Positions 17,631 through 26,326 of a stretch of 64,000 bases of DNA are shown here, one piece after another. This DNA comes from Aeromicrobium sp. Leaf350 (GTDB lineage Bacteria > Actinomycetota > Actinomycetes > Propionibacteriales > Nocardioidaceae): positions 992,001 to 1,056,000 of the forward strand of contig NZ_CAKASL010000001.1 of the NCBI RefSeq assembly GCF_916858655.1, in the 5' to 3' direction. Positions within the stretch are counted from its first letter, which is position 1, and each line of letters begins with the position of its first letter. The notes under the pieces were generated by a model. The model did no database searches and was not told the DNA's origin. It was given only the letters and a program-made list of their open reading frames with translations. A program made the translations under genes and the position numbers.

Positions 17631-18659
17631 ATGACCCGCCGCTCCCCGGACGCTGCGCCGCGCACTGCGCTGATCACCGGCGTCTCCGGCCAGGACGGCA
17701 TGTTCATGGCCCGCCGACTCCTGCGGGACGGCTGGCAGGTCGTGGGCACCGTGCGACCCGGGATCTCCTCGCTCGCCCGCATGGCGCCCTACCTCGAGGG
17801 CGTCGAGATCGTGGAGCACGACCTGCTCGACGCCGCGGGCTTCGACGAGCTCGTGGTCCGTCACTCCCCCGACGTCGTGACAAACTTCGCCGGGTTCAGC
17901 TCGGTCGGTCGCAGCTGGAACGACGCGGACCTGGTGCTGCGCACGAACGCGACGACGGTCGTCGCGATGGTCGAGAGCCTGCTGCGCTATCGCGACAAGA
18001 ACGCCCGCGACGTCCGTTTCCTGCAGGCCTCGAGCGCCGAGATGTTCGGCCCCGACGCGAGTGGCGCCCTCGACGAGTCGGCGCCGCACCGCCCCCGCAC
18101 GCCGTACGCGATCGCCAAGAGCGCCGCCCACCACACGGTCGGCGCCTACCGCGAGAAGCACGGCCTGCTGGGCAGCACCGCGATCCTGTTCAACCACGAG
18201 AGCCCGTTCCGCGGCCAGCAGTTCGTGGCCGGGCGCATCGCGCGGCTCGCCGCCCAGACGGCGCTCGGCATCCCGGCCCGCCTCGACCTGGGCGACCTGG
18301 ACGTCGAGCGGGACTGGGGCGCCGCGGCCGACTTCGTCGACGCGATGGCCGCGGCGGTCCTGCACGAGCAGGCCGACGACTACGTCCTGGCGACCGGCAC
18401 GACCCACACCCTGCGCGACATGCTGACGGTGGCCGGCGCGGCCGCCGGGGTCGACGACCTGGTCGACCGGGTCGACCTCTCGGCCCACCTGTGGAGCAGC
18501 ATCCAGGCACCCGCCCTGCTCGGCGACGCCACCCGGGCGCGCGAACAGCTGGGCTGGCAGCCGCAGACCTCCTTCGAGGACCTGGTCACCGACATGGTGC
18601 GGGTCGACCTGGAGCGCCTGCGCTCGGGCGTCGACGAGTCGGCCGACTACCTCCGCTGA
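17631..18659 (+). CDS. GDP-mannose 4,6-dehydratase-like NDP-sugar dehydratase
   Basis: 342 residues from the ATG at 17631 with GGAAGG upstream. An extended short-chain dehydrogenase: the NAD-binding loop reads ITGVSGQDGMFMARRLL, where GxxGQDG is characteristic of GDP-mannose 4,6-dehydratase, and the catalytic YxxxK is TPYAIAKSAAHH. NHESPFRG matches the conserved NHESP(R/x)RG of that family. The product would be GDP-4-keto-6-deoxymannose, a precursor of fucose, rhamnose or perosamine. With the epimerase at 26327 it supplies modified GDP-sugars to the cluster. The partner reductase is not in this window. Confidence 0.88.
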   Translation: MTRRSPDAAPRTALITGVSGQDGMFMARRLLRDGWQVVGTVRPGISSLARMAPYLEGVEIVEHDLLDAAGFDELVVRHSPDVVTNFAGFSSVGRSWNDADLVLRTNATTVVAMVESLLRYRDKNARDVRFLQASSAEMFGPDASGALDESAPHRPRTPYAIAKSAAHHTVGAYREKHGLLGSTAILFNHESPFRGQQFVAGRIARLAAQTALGIPARLDLGDLDVERDWGAAADFVDAMAAAVLHEQADDYVLATGTTHTLRDMLTVAGAAAGVDDLVDRVDLSAHLWSSIQAPALLGDATRAREQLGWQPQTSFEDLVTDMVRVDLERLRSGVDESADYLR

Positions 18660-18662
18660 GGC

Positions 18663-19865
18663 CTACTTCCACATCCCGGACGGGGTGATGGTCTCGGACT
18701 TGACCCGGCGCACGAGGCCCGGGAAGCGCTTCTTGAAGCGCGCGACCTCGTCCGGCACCGAGCAGCGGATCGCGATCGCCGCGTCGCCGGCGAGCTCGCG
18801 CCCGATCGTGCGCCACGTGCCGCGGCGCCACGAGGTCCAGGCCTCGGCGTCCTCGGGGAGGAAGGGCGAGGGCAGCGACTCGCCGCGGTCCGACGCGACC
18901 CGGTAGGCCCGCCGCACGAGCCGCGAGATCGGGCGGCCCGTCGTGTCGACGTGGTACGGGTACTCCCCCGCCTCCGGCAGCCACGCCTGGTGGTCGAGGA
19001 TGCGGCGGGCGTACTCACGACACATCGCGTCGATCGTGGGGTTGCCGGCCCGGTGGTGCGCCGAGGAGCCCTCGTGGCGGACCGACAGCTCGGTCTCGGA
19101 GTGCGGGTCGAACGCGTGGAAGTGGAACAGTCGCAGGCGGTCGCCGTTGGAGGTGATGACGGGGCCGTCGTCGTCGCTGCCGATCGGGCGCTCGTGGAGG
19201 TTCACGACGCTGACGTTGTAGCCGTAGTGGCGCAGGATGCCCGCCTGGTAGGTCGAGGCACCGATGTCGAGCCACTTCTGGTCGACGAAGAGGCCCGCGA
19301 GCGGCTCGAAGAGGCACTCCGACCGCAGGTGCGCCCACCACCAGTCCAGGAACGGCAGGGCTCGGCGGTCCCAGCCGCCGAAGCCCAGGTTGTAGACGCC
19401 GGTGTGGAGCAGGTGGGCGTCCCACGAGAGGTCGTCGAGCGACGGCAGCGGCTCGAGGAAGTGGGGGGTCAGGAGGAGGCCGCCGGCGCTGTCCGCGAGC
19501 GCTCCGGGGAGCTCGTCCATGGGGGCCGTCACGTACGTGTCGGGGTCGAGGTAGAAGACCTGCTCCGCGTCGCGCAGCAGCTCGCGGAAGAAGGTGGGCT
19601 TCACGGCGGTGGCGAACTCGACGAGGTTGTAGATCGTCGCGAGGCGCAGCAGCTCGAAGCGGCTCAGCCCGATCTCGTCGGTGCCCACCGCGCGCACGTT
19701 CGACAGGCGCGACAGGTCGGGGGCGTCGGCACCCGTGCGGGCGTCGATGAACAGGATCGTGAGCGTCGCGTCGGGGTGGTGGTCGGCCAGCGAGTCGGCC
19801 AGCGCGAGGGCCTTCGGCAGGTAGTTCGAGGCCAGGACGGTGCAGTAGCTCGGCTCGGCAGCCAT
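18663..19865 (-). CDS. putative GT-A fold glycosyltransferase (GT8-like)
   Basis: 400 residues from the ATG at 19865 (AAGGGA upstream). The N-terminus SYCTVLASNYLPKALALADSL and the metal-binding DxD segment AEQVFYLDPDTYV near residue 110 mark a nucleotide-sugar transferase with a GT-A fold, as in GT8. The central part has LHTGVYNLGFGG and VDQKWLD. No membrane helices. Donor and acceptor are unknown. The gene is convergent with the dehydratase (3-nt gap) and divergent from the TylF gene, so it has its own promoter between 19866 and 19974. Confidence 0.78.
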   Translation of the reverse strand: MAAEPSYCTVLASNYLPKALALADSLADHHPDATLTILFIDARTGADAPDLSRLSNVRAVGTDEIGLSRFELLRLATIYNLVEFATAVKPTFFRELLRDAEQVFYLDPDTYVTAPMDELPGALADSAGGLLLTPHFLEPLPSLDDLSWDAHLLHTGVYNLGFGGWDRRALPFLDWWWAHLRSECLFEPLAGLFVDQKWLDIGASTYQAGILRHYGYNVSVVNLHERPIGSDDDGPVITSNGDRLRLFHFHAFDPHSETELSVRHEGSSAHHRAGNPTIDAMCREYARRILDHQAWLPEAGEYPYHVDTTGRPISRLVRRAYRVASDRGESLPSPFLPEDAEAWTSWRRGTWRTIGRELAGDAAIAIRCSVPDEVARFKKRFPGLVRRVKSETITPSGMWK

Positions 19866-19962
19866 GAGGTCCCTTCGCAGGTCAGGCGCGTCCTCGGGGG
19901 GCACGCGGGCCCATCCTACGATCAACTCCGGTGAGTCCCCACGAGGGCGCGAGAACCGGTGT

Positions 19963-19968
19963 TAGTCT
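19963..19968 (+). promoter_or_regulatory. -10 element, leaderless start of the TylF-like gene
   Basis: TAGTCT is followed by 6 nt and the GTG at 19975. No ribosome-binding site is required in this arrangement. Confidence 0.6.
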
Positions 19969-19974
19969 CCTCCC

Positions 19975-20832
19975 GTGCCCACGACCGAGCCCTCCGTCGA
20001 CCTCGTCCGCGACCGTTACCTCGACCTGGTCAAGCGCAGCCTCACCGGCGCCCTGGCCGAGGACAACGACTCGATCCTCGGAGGTGTCCGCACCGACGGA
20101 TCGCCCTCCTTCAAGAAGCGTGCCGCGAGCGCCGTGGGCAAGTTCGCCCAGCGCTACAACGTCGAGATCGCGGTCAAGAAGCCGTACGACCCGCAGGCCC
20201 GCCAGAACGGCCGCGACTGGCCCTCCCGCGCGGAGTCGATGATCGGCCTCAAGCGCATGGACAACCTGCAGGAGTGCATCGCGCAGATCATCGCCGACGA
20301 CGTCCCCGGCGACCTGATCGAGACCGGCGTCTGGCGCGGCGGCGCGTGCATCTTCATGAAGGCCAACCTCGACGCCTGGGGCGACACCACGCGCACCGTG
20401 TGGCTCGCCGACTCCTTCGAGGGCCTGCCGGCTCCTGACGTCAGCGCCTTCCCCGCCGACCAGGGCGACGAGCTCTACAAGCGTGGCGGCCTGGCCGTCG
20501 GCCCGGAGATCGTCAAGCACAACTTCGAGCGCTACGGCCTGCTCGACGACCGCGTGAAGTTCCTCGTGGGCTGGTTCAAGGACACCCTGCCCACCGCCCC
20601 GGTCGAGCAGCTCTCGCTCGTGCGCCTCGACGGCGACATGTACGAGTCGACGTGGCAGGCCATCGAGAACCTGTACCCCAAGCTCTCCTCGGGCGGCTTC
20701 CTCGTGATCGACGACTTCGGCAGCTTCGTCGACCAGGCGCAGCAGGCGGTGCACGACTACCGCGCACAGCACGGCATCACCGACGAGATCATCGACATCG
20801 ACGGCCACGGCGCCTACTGGCGCAAGAGCTGA
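19975..20832 (+). CDS. TylF/MycF-family sugar O-methyltransferase
   Basis: 285 residues from a GTG. It shows the TylF pattern: RAESMIGLKRMDNLQECI, DLIETGVWRGGACIFMKA (SAM motif I with the typical VWRGG), WLADSFEGLP, and metal-binding DGDMYEST and VIDDFGSF. These Mg2+-dependent enzymes methylate hydroxyls of deoxysugars in macrolides and are common in polysaccharide clusters. Here it probably caps or decorates a repeat-unit sugar. It is convergent with the flippase gene across a 39-nt gap. Confidence 0.93.
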   Translation: MPTTEPSVDLVRDRYLDLVKRSLTGALAEDNDSILGGVRTDGSPSFKKRAASAVGKFAQRYNVEIAVKKPYDPQARQNGRDWPSRAESMIGLKRMDNLQECIAQIIADDVPGDLIETGVWRGGACIFMKANLDAWGDTTRTVWLADSFEGLPAPDVSAFPADQGDELYKRGGLAVGPEIVKHNFERYGLLDDRVKFLVGWFKDTLPTAPVEQLSLVRLDGDMYESTWQAIENLYPKLSSGGFLVIDDFGSFVDQAQQAVHDYRAQHGITDEIIDIDGHGAYWRKS

Positions 20833-20871
20833 CCCCAGCACCTGCAGCACCCACGGGCCCCGCTCGTCGAC

Positions 20872-22224
20872 CTAGTCGGCGGTGGGGCCCTGCTGCGTGA
20901 CGGGCTCGTCCTGGTGGGCCGTCGCGGTGCTGACCTCCGCCTCCGGGTGCCGGATGCGCCAGGCCAGGAGCGCCATCAGCACGGCGGCGCCGACGCTGTG
21001 GGTGATGGCGACGGCCCACATGCCGGCGACGATGCCGCCGATCGGGGTCACGATGACCACGACGGTCAGGATGACGACGGTCGAGATGATGTCGTAGGCC
21101 AGCGAGGTGCGCACCGAGCGCGTGCCGAGCAGGCCGGCGCGGGGGCCGGTCAGCAGGCTCATGCCGACGAGCTGCCCGGCAGCGGCCCACAGCAGGGGCT
21201 GGGCCTCGTACCAGGTGTCGCTCAGCACGAGCGTGCCGAGCGAGTCGGGCAGCAGGACCATGACCGCGCCGTTGACCAGCGCCGCGGCCAGGGCGAATCC
21301 CGTGACGCGGAGCGCGACGGTCATCGCGAACGAGCGCCGCTCGGAGGCCACGCGGGAGATCTCGGCCGTGCCCGAGGCGATGCCGGCGATCTGCACGGTC
21401 TGGAACGGACGGGTCAGCAACAGGGCACCCTGCAGGCCACCCAGCGCCCGCGCTCCGGCGAGCGTGCCGATCGCGACGCTGGTGGCCAACGCGCCACCGC
21501 TGGTCGACCCGTAGGCGATGAGGTAGCGCCAGGAGAAGCCCCACGTCTCGCGCAGCCACCGCGTGCCGGGCCGCTGGCTACCGACCCGGTTCTGCAGGCA
21601 CGAGCCGATCCCGGCCAGGGCGCCGCTGACGGCCCAGGTCGCCACGAAGACCGGCAGCGACCGCTGTCCGACCAGCAGCGCGACCGTGAGCGCCCCGATC
21701 TGGATGCCGAGCCAGGCCACGTCGAGCACGAGGGCGCGGGCGGGCCGCCGGGTCGTGAAGGCGAGGTAGCGGCCGGCGTCCTGGACGATCAGCAGCGGCA
21801 GGCACGCCGCCAGCACCCAGAGCGCCTCGGCGAGCACGGGGTCCCACGAGAGCGCGGCGACACCGCCCAGGGCCACGAGCACGCCCAGAACGCCGCCGAC
21901 GACCCAGGCGCTGCCGATGGCGCTGCCCGCGCGGGCGGTGGCCTCCTCGGGGTGCACCAGGAGCGGGTCGCACACCAGGGCGCGGGCCAGGCCGATGACG
22001 GTCACGTAGGTCGTGAAGACGATCGCGAACAGGCCGAACTGCCCGGGGGTCAGCACCTGGACGGCCAGCAGGGCGAAGAGGACGTTCGACCCGCCCGAGA
22101 CGGCCTGGTCGATCGTGACGACCCCGACGCGACGGCCCATCCCGGCCGAGGAGTCCTGGGGGGCCTCGGCGTCCGCGGGGGACGCGTCGTCCGCGCTGTC
22201 GGCCCGTCGCTCGTCGGTCGTCAT
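20872..22224 (-). CDS. polysaccharide flippase (Wzx/MATE-like membrane protein)
   Basis: 450 residues from the ATG at 22224, overlapping the upstream glycosyltransferase stop by 4 nt. A 30-residue acidic cytoplasmic N-terminus leads to about 12-14 hydrophobic segments, beginning GVVTIDQAVSGGSNVLFALLAV, the typical opening of the polysaccharide-export flippase superfamily. It should move lipid-linked repeat units across the membrane to the Wzy-type polymerase coded two genes upstream. Confidence 0.85.
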   Translation of the reverse strand: MTTDERRADSADDASPADAEAPQDSSAGMGRRVGVVTIDQAVSGGSNVLFALLAVQVLTPGQFGLFAIVFTTYVTVIGLARALVCDPLLVHPEEATARAGSAIGSAWVVGGVLGVLVALGGVAALSWDPVLAEALWVLAACLPLLIVQDAGRYLAFTTRRPARALVLDVAWLGIQIGALTVALLVGQRSLPVFVATWAVSGALAGIGSCLQNRVGSQRPGTRWLRETWGFSWRYLIAYGSTSGGALATSVAIGTLAGARALGGLQGALLLTRPFQTVQIAGIASGTAEISRVASERRSFAMTVALRVTGFALAAALVNGAVMVLLPDSLGTLVLSDTWYEAQPLLWAAAGQLVGMSLLTGPRAGLLGTRSVRTSLAYDIISTVVILTVVVIVTPIGGIVAGMWAVAITHSVGAAVLMALLAWRIRHPEAEVSTATAHQDEPVTQQGPTAD

Positions 22225-23312
22225 CCTCGGGCCTCCACGGTGCGGGCGATCGTCGCGCGCACGGACTCCACCGTGCGCGACCAGGTGAAGCCGGCGGCCC
22301 ACGCGCGTGCGGCCTCCGTCTCGTCGGGGGTCCTGGCGGCCGCCGCCAGCACGGCGTCGGCCAGCGCGGCAGGTGCCCAGTCGTCGGCCACGCTGGCGTG
22401 ACCTCCCGCCGTCTCCATCGCCCCGGGGTCGGGGGCGATCACGACCGGCGCCCCGAGGGCCATGCCCTCGACGACCGGCAGGCCGAAGCCCTCGAGGTCC
22501 GAGGCCAGCACGACCATCGCAGCGTTCGCGACGACCCGGCGGAACTCCTCGTCGGGGAGGTAGGGGGCCAGCGACACGGACGCCCCCAGGTCGTGGCGAT
22601 CGATGCGCTGCTGGAGCTCCGCGCGAAGGCCGGATCCGAGGCCGAGCACCAGGAGGTCGGCCGGGAGCCGGCCCCGGTCACGGAGCTCGGCCCACGTGTC
22701 GATCACGAGGTCGGGGTTCTTGTTGGTGTGGTGTCCGAACGCGACGGCCGCACCCGGGCTCGAGCGGCGCGGCCACGACGCGACGTGGTCGGCACCGAGG
22801 GGAGCCACCCCCGTCGGCAGGGCGCGCGTGCGGGGGTGCAGCCGGTGGAGGTCGGCGACGGTGCGCTGCGACACCCCGACCACGCCGTCGGCGATCCGGT
22901 AGCTGCGGCCGTAGGAGACGTCACGCAGGCGCCGGCGGGCCCAGCTGAACTGGTGCGGCAGGATCTCGTGGCGCAGGTCGTGCACCACGACCGTGAGCGG
23001 CGGGCCGGGGCGACGGACGGTCGTGGTAGGTGCCGTGGCCAGCACGGCATCGGCACCCGTCTCGCGGGCGAGCCGCGGCATCCAGCGGGTCTGCGCCGAC
23101 GGACGACCGATCTCGGACGGCGCGCGGACGGCGACCTCGTGCGTCTCGTGCCCAGCCGTGTCGAGGTCGGAGCCCTCGACGACCAGGACGTGCAGCGTGT
23201 CGTCCGGTCGCACCTCCGCCCAGGCCGACAGCAGCCCCTCGACGAACGTGCGGTTGCCGCCGAACTGCGCGCACATCGCGTCGACCACGACGGTGAGCGG
23301 GGCGTCGCTCAT
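22221..23312 (-). CDS. glycosyltransferase family 4 (GT-B)
   Basis: 363 residues. The C-terminal nucleotide-sugar site carries LVLGLGSGL..., LAPYLPDEEFRRVVANA and the E-x7-E motif DLEGFGLPVVEGMALGAPVV (20 residues shown), as in GT4 retaining enzymes. The N-terminal acceptor half starts TVVVDAMCAQFGGNRTFVEGL. Cytoplasmic, probably adding a mannose- or rhamnose-type sugar to the lipid-linked unit. It overlaps the flippase gene by 4 nt and follows the polymerase gene by 10 nt, so polymerase, transferase and flippase form one operon. Confidence 0.9.
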   Translation of the reverse strand: MSDAPLTVVVDAMCAQFGGNRTFVEGLLSAWAEVRPDDTLHVLVVEGSDLDTAGHETHEVAVRAPSEIGRPSAQTRWMPRLARETGADAVLATAPTTTVRRPGPPLTVVVHDLRHEILPHQFSWARRRLRDVSYGRSYRIADGVVGVSQRTVADLHRLHPRTRALPTGVAPLGADHVASWPRRSSPGAAVAFGHHTNKNPDLVIDTWAELRDRGRLPADLLVLGLGSGLRAELQQRIDRHDLGASVSLAPYLPDEEFRRVVANAAMVVLASDLEGFGLPVVEGMALGAPVVIAPDPGAMETAGGHASVADDWAPAALADAVLAAAARTPDETEAARAWAAGFTWSRTVESVRATIARTVEARG

Positions 23313-23322
23313 GCTGCTCCGG

Positions 23323-24684
23323 TCACGCTCGGACCTGGGCGACGGCCGAGGAGTCCGCCGCGTCCGCCTGGTCGTCGTCCTCGAGCTCCTCCGGGTGGGC
23401 CTCGGCGTAGCGCTTGGCCAGCACCGGGGCCAGCAGGGCGAGCGACATCATCGACCAGATGTAGCGGTCCCACATGAGCGAGGTGACGAAACCGAGCGTC
23501 GCGTAGGCCAGCGCGGGCAGTGCGAGCAGGTGGTAGGGCGAGGGCAGGGTCAGCAGCGGCCGGACGATCGTGATGAACACCAGGACGTAGCCGACCAGAC
23601 CGATCACGCCGACGGCGGCCACGGCCTGCAGGTAGATGTTGTGCGCCTCGAGCACGCCGGACAGACCACCGCCGATGATCGGGTTCTCGTGGAACTGCTC
23701 CAGGGCCTCGCGTGCGGCGTTCTCGCGCTCGATGTCGGATCCGCTCGCGCTGCCGCCTCCCAGCAGACGGCCGATCGCGTTGCCGGAGTCGGCGGCGAGG
23801 AGCCGGTTCGAGAAGGCGAGGAAGATCGCGAAGCCCGTCACCATGAAGGCGATCGGCACGAGCGAGCGGGTGAGCTGCGGATAGATCAGGGCGATCGCGA
23901 TGAGCACCGCGAGGGCCGCACGGCTGCCGCTGATGTACAGGCCGTACGACGCGATGACGCCGCCCGTGATCGCGAGGACCTGGACGCCCACGGTCGCGCG
24001 GTGGCACAGGAACGGCACGATCGCGACGGCGAGCAGCATCGTCAGACCCAGGATGTTGGCGTGGGTCGTCAGGCCGGCGTACCGGCCACCGTCACCGTCC
24101 GGGCCGCGCAGGACGCCGATCACGGTGCTCAGGCTCGCGCCGAGGAGGTAGCCGGCCGCGAGCCAGCGCACCACGCTCTCGCGCGGGCTCCAGATCAGGA
24201 ACAGGATCGGCAGGCCGAAGGCGCCGACGACGAGTCGTACGGTCAGGGCGAGGCTCACGAACGGCAGGTCGCTGATCACCGAGGCGACCAGCGCCGAGCC
24301 GACCAGGATCACGATGCCGGCGACCAGCGTCGACGGCAGCTGCACCCGACGACGGAGCAGGGTGGGCAGCAGGATCGTGAAGGCCAGCGCGAACATCGCG
24401 TCCGACGCCGTCACGAACGTCAGGCCGGGAACCGGCCGTACCGCGTTCATCGGCGACAGCACCATCGCCACGACGGCGAGCCCGGTACCGACGCGCTCCG
24501 TGCCCTGGGACAGGACGGCGCCGACGAGCAGGAACAGGCCGACGAGGATGCCGCCGACGAAGGCTCCCGACGTCGCGGCCAGCGTCACCGAGACGACCGT
24601 CAGGGCGCCGATCACCCCCGAGACCGCGATCCCCGACGCAGTCTCGGTCGAGACCGCCGACCAGCGGGGGGACGACCCCATCAT
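23323..24684 (-). CDS. O-antigen ligase/Wzy-like polymerase
   Basis: 453 residues beginning MMGSSPRW. About ten to twelve hydrophobic segments with a large extracytoplasmic loop containing ENAAREALEQFHENPIIGGG and GLSGVLEAHNIYLQAVAAVG; the latter resembles the H(N)xYL region of the Wzy_C/O-antigen-ligase family (PF04932). In a Wzx/Wzy pathway it polymerises repeat units at the outer face. The acidic C-terminal tail (EELEDDDQADAADSS) is cytoplasmic. It starts 8 nt after the tyrosine-kinase gene, so it is in the same operon. Confidence 0.87.
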   Translation of the reverse strand: MMGSSPRWSAVSTETASGIAVSGVIGALTVVSVTLAATSGAFVGGILVGLFLLVGAVLSQGTERVGTGLAVVAMVLSPMNAVRPVPGLTFVTASDAMFALAFTILLPTLLRRRVQLPSTLVAGIVILVGSALVASVISDLPFVSLALTVRLVVGAFGLPILFLIWSPRESVVRWLAAGYLLGASLSTVIGVLRGPDGDGGRYAGLTTHANILGLTMLLAVAIVPFLCHRATVGVQVLAITGGVIASYGLYISGSRAALAVLIAIALIYPQLTRSLVPIAFMVTGFAIFLAFSNRLLAADSGNAIGRLLGGGSASGSDIERENAAREALEQFHENPIIGGGLSGVLEAHNIYLQAVAAVGVIGLVGYVLVFITIVRPLLTLPSPYHLLALPALAYATLGFVTSLMWDRYIWSMMSLALLAPVLAKRYAEAHPEELEDDDQADAADSSAVAQVRA

Positions 24685-24692
24685 CTGTCGTC

Positions 24693-26165
24693 CTACGGGG
24701 CGCGGCGACGGCCGGGCATGACGCCGTCGCGGCCCTTCGGCTTGGCGGCCTTCGCGGCCTTGGCGTCCTTGGCTGTGTTCGGGCTCTTCTGGCCGTAGCC
24801 GTACCCGTAGCCGTATCCGTAGCCGTACGCGCCGAGCGCACGCTTCGGCGCCATGTTGAGCACGACGCCGATGACCGGCGAGCCGACGGCCTCGAGGCGC
24901 TCGAAGGCGTTGCGGAGCACGACACGGCCGGTCTTGCCCTGGCGTGCCACGAACAGCACGCCGTCGGCGAGCGTCGAGACGACCGCCGGGTCGGCCACGG
25001 GCACCAGCGGCGCGGCGTCGAGGATGACGACGTCGTAGATCCCGCGGGCCTCCTCGATGAGGTTCTTCATGCCGCGGGTGCCGAGCACCTCGACGGGGTT
25101 GGGCGGCTGCGGGCCGGTGCCGAGGAAGTCGACGCCGCTGACGTGCGGCTGGATCGCGGCCTGCAGCGTCGTGCGTCCGACGAGGACCGACAGGAGGCCG
25201 ACCGCGTTCTCGAGGCCGAGGAAGTCGGCGACCTCCGGCTTGCGGAAGTCGGTGTCGATCAGCAGCACGCGCTTGCTGTTCTGTGCCAGCGCGATCGCGA
25301 GGTTGCACGACGTCATGGTCTTGCCCTCGTTCGGCACGGCGCTCGAGACCATGATGACCCGCAGGTCGTCGTCGAGATCGGCGAACTGCAGGTTGGTGCG
25401 GAGCATGCGGAAGGACTCGGCGCGCAGGTTGCCGGCGCTGTCGCCGTCGATCAGCGGGTGCTTGGAGGCCGTCGGGTCGAACGGCACGACCGCGAGGACC
25501 GGGCGATCGGTCATCGCCGCGACGTCGTCGGCGTTCTTGACCGAGGTGTCGAAGATGTCGCGCAGGACCGCGCCGACGACGCCCAGGACGAGTCCGAGCA
25601 GGCCGCCGACCACGAGGTTCAGGGGCAGGCTCGGGCTGACCGCGGTGTTGCTGAAGGTGGGCTCGCCCGCGAGCCGCGCCACGATGGGTGCCTGGGACGG
25701 AAGTCCCGTCGTGGCGTCCAGGCCGTTCGGCGGCGCCTCGAGCTCCGAGACGAGGAGCTCGATCTGCTCGGCGACCGAGCGTGCGATGTCGACGGCCGTC
25801 TCGGGCACCGCGTCGGAGACGCTGATGGTGAGGGTCACCGAGCTGATCGGCGCCTCGACGGAGACCTCGCTCGACAGGTCGGCGACGGAGCGGTCCAGAC
25901 CGAGGTCGTCGATCACGGCCTGCATGACCGAGGGGCTGGTCGCCAGGTCGGCGTAGCTGCTCGTACGCAGGGAGGAGTAGATGCCGAGCTGGTAGGCGTC
26001 GATCGTCGACGACCCGGTCGCGGTCACGTAGATGCTGGCGCGCGACTCGTACTTCGGGGTCATCAGCGTCGACACGACACCGGCCACGACGAGGCCGAGC
26101 AGGAAGACTGCGGTCACGAACTTCCAGCGACTGCGCAGGGTTCGCAGAAGTTGACGCAGCTCCAC
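24693..26165 (-). CDS. Wzz-type chain-length regulator fused to a BY-kinase (CpsD-like)
   Basis: 490 residues from a GTG at 26165 (AGAGGAG upstream). Residues 1-210 form a Wzz domain with two membrane helices (FVTAVFLLGLVVAGVVSTLM and LVVGGLLGLVLGVVGAVL). The C-terminal half is a bacterial tyrosine kinase: Walker A MVSSAVPNEGKTMTSCN, Walker A' VLLIDTDFRKP, Walker B DVVILDAAP. It ends with a tyrosine cluster of six YG repeats followed by a Lys-rich tail, the usual autophosphorylation site. It controls polymer length through phosphorylation cycles with a phosphatase, which is not coded here. First gene of the polymerase/transferase/flippase operon. Confidence 0.95.
   Translation of the reverse strand: MELRQLLRTLRSRWKFVTAVFLLGLVVAGVVSTLMTPKYESRASIYVTATGSSTIDAYQLGIYSSLRTSSYADLATSPSVMQAVIDDLGLDRSVADLSSEVSVEAPISSVTLTISVSDAVPETAVDIARSVAEQIELLVSELEAPPNGLDATTGLPSQAPIVARLAGEPTFSNTAVSPSLPLNLVVGGLLGLVLGVVGAVLRDIFDTSVKNADDVAAMTDRPVLAVVPFDPTASKHPLIDGDSAGNLRAESFRMLRTNLQFADLDDDLRVIMVSSAVPNEGKTMTSCNLAIALAQNSKRVLLIDTDFRKPEVADFLGLENAVGLLSVLVGRTTLQAAIQPHVSGVDFLGTGPQPPNPVEVLGTRGMKNLIEEARGIYDVVILDAAPLVPVADPAVVSTLADGVLFVARQGKTGRVVLRNAFERLEAVGSPVIGVVLNMAPKRALGAYGYGYGYGYGYGQKSPNTAKDAKAAKAAKPKGRDGVMPGRRRAP
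24793..24828 (-). repeat. hexanucleotide repeat coding six Tyr-Gly units
   Basis: Six copies of a 6-bp unit, CCGTA(G/C/T), code (Tyr-Gly)6 in the phospho-acceptor tail of the tyrosine kinase. The 6-bp period keeps the frame when copy number changes. Confidence 0.9.
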
Positions 26166-26278
26166 GGAAAGGCTCCTCTTTCGTGCGGTGAGTTGGGACC
26201 TTGGTCCTCGACCGGGCCCGACGTCGAAGTCTACGTCCTGAACGGCTCCGAGTCAGAAGGCGCGTGTGGGAAGATCTC

Positions 26279-26302
26279 GGTCGGGGCCAGGCTGCCCCGA
26301 CC
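26279..26302 (+). promoter_or_regulatory. leader hairpin before the epimerase gene
   Basis: GGTCGGGGC (26279-26287) and GCCCCGACC (26294-26302) form a perfect 9-bp stem with a 6-nt loop. An alternative pairing of TCGGTCGG with the later CCGACCGA is possible. It lies 25 nt before the ATG and could be a terminator/antiterminator or just a transcript stabiliser. Confidence 0.4.
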
Positions 26303-26326
26303 CGACCGATCTCGAAAGGCTTTTCC

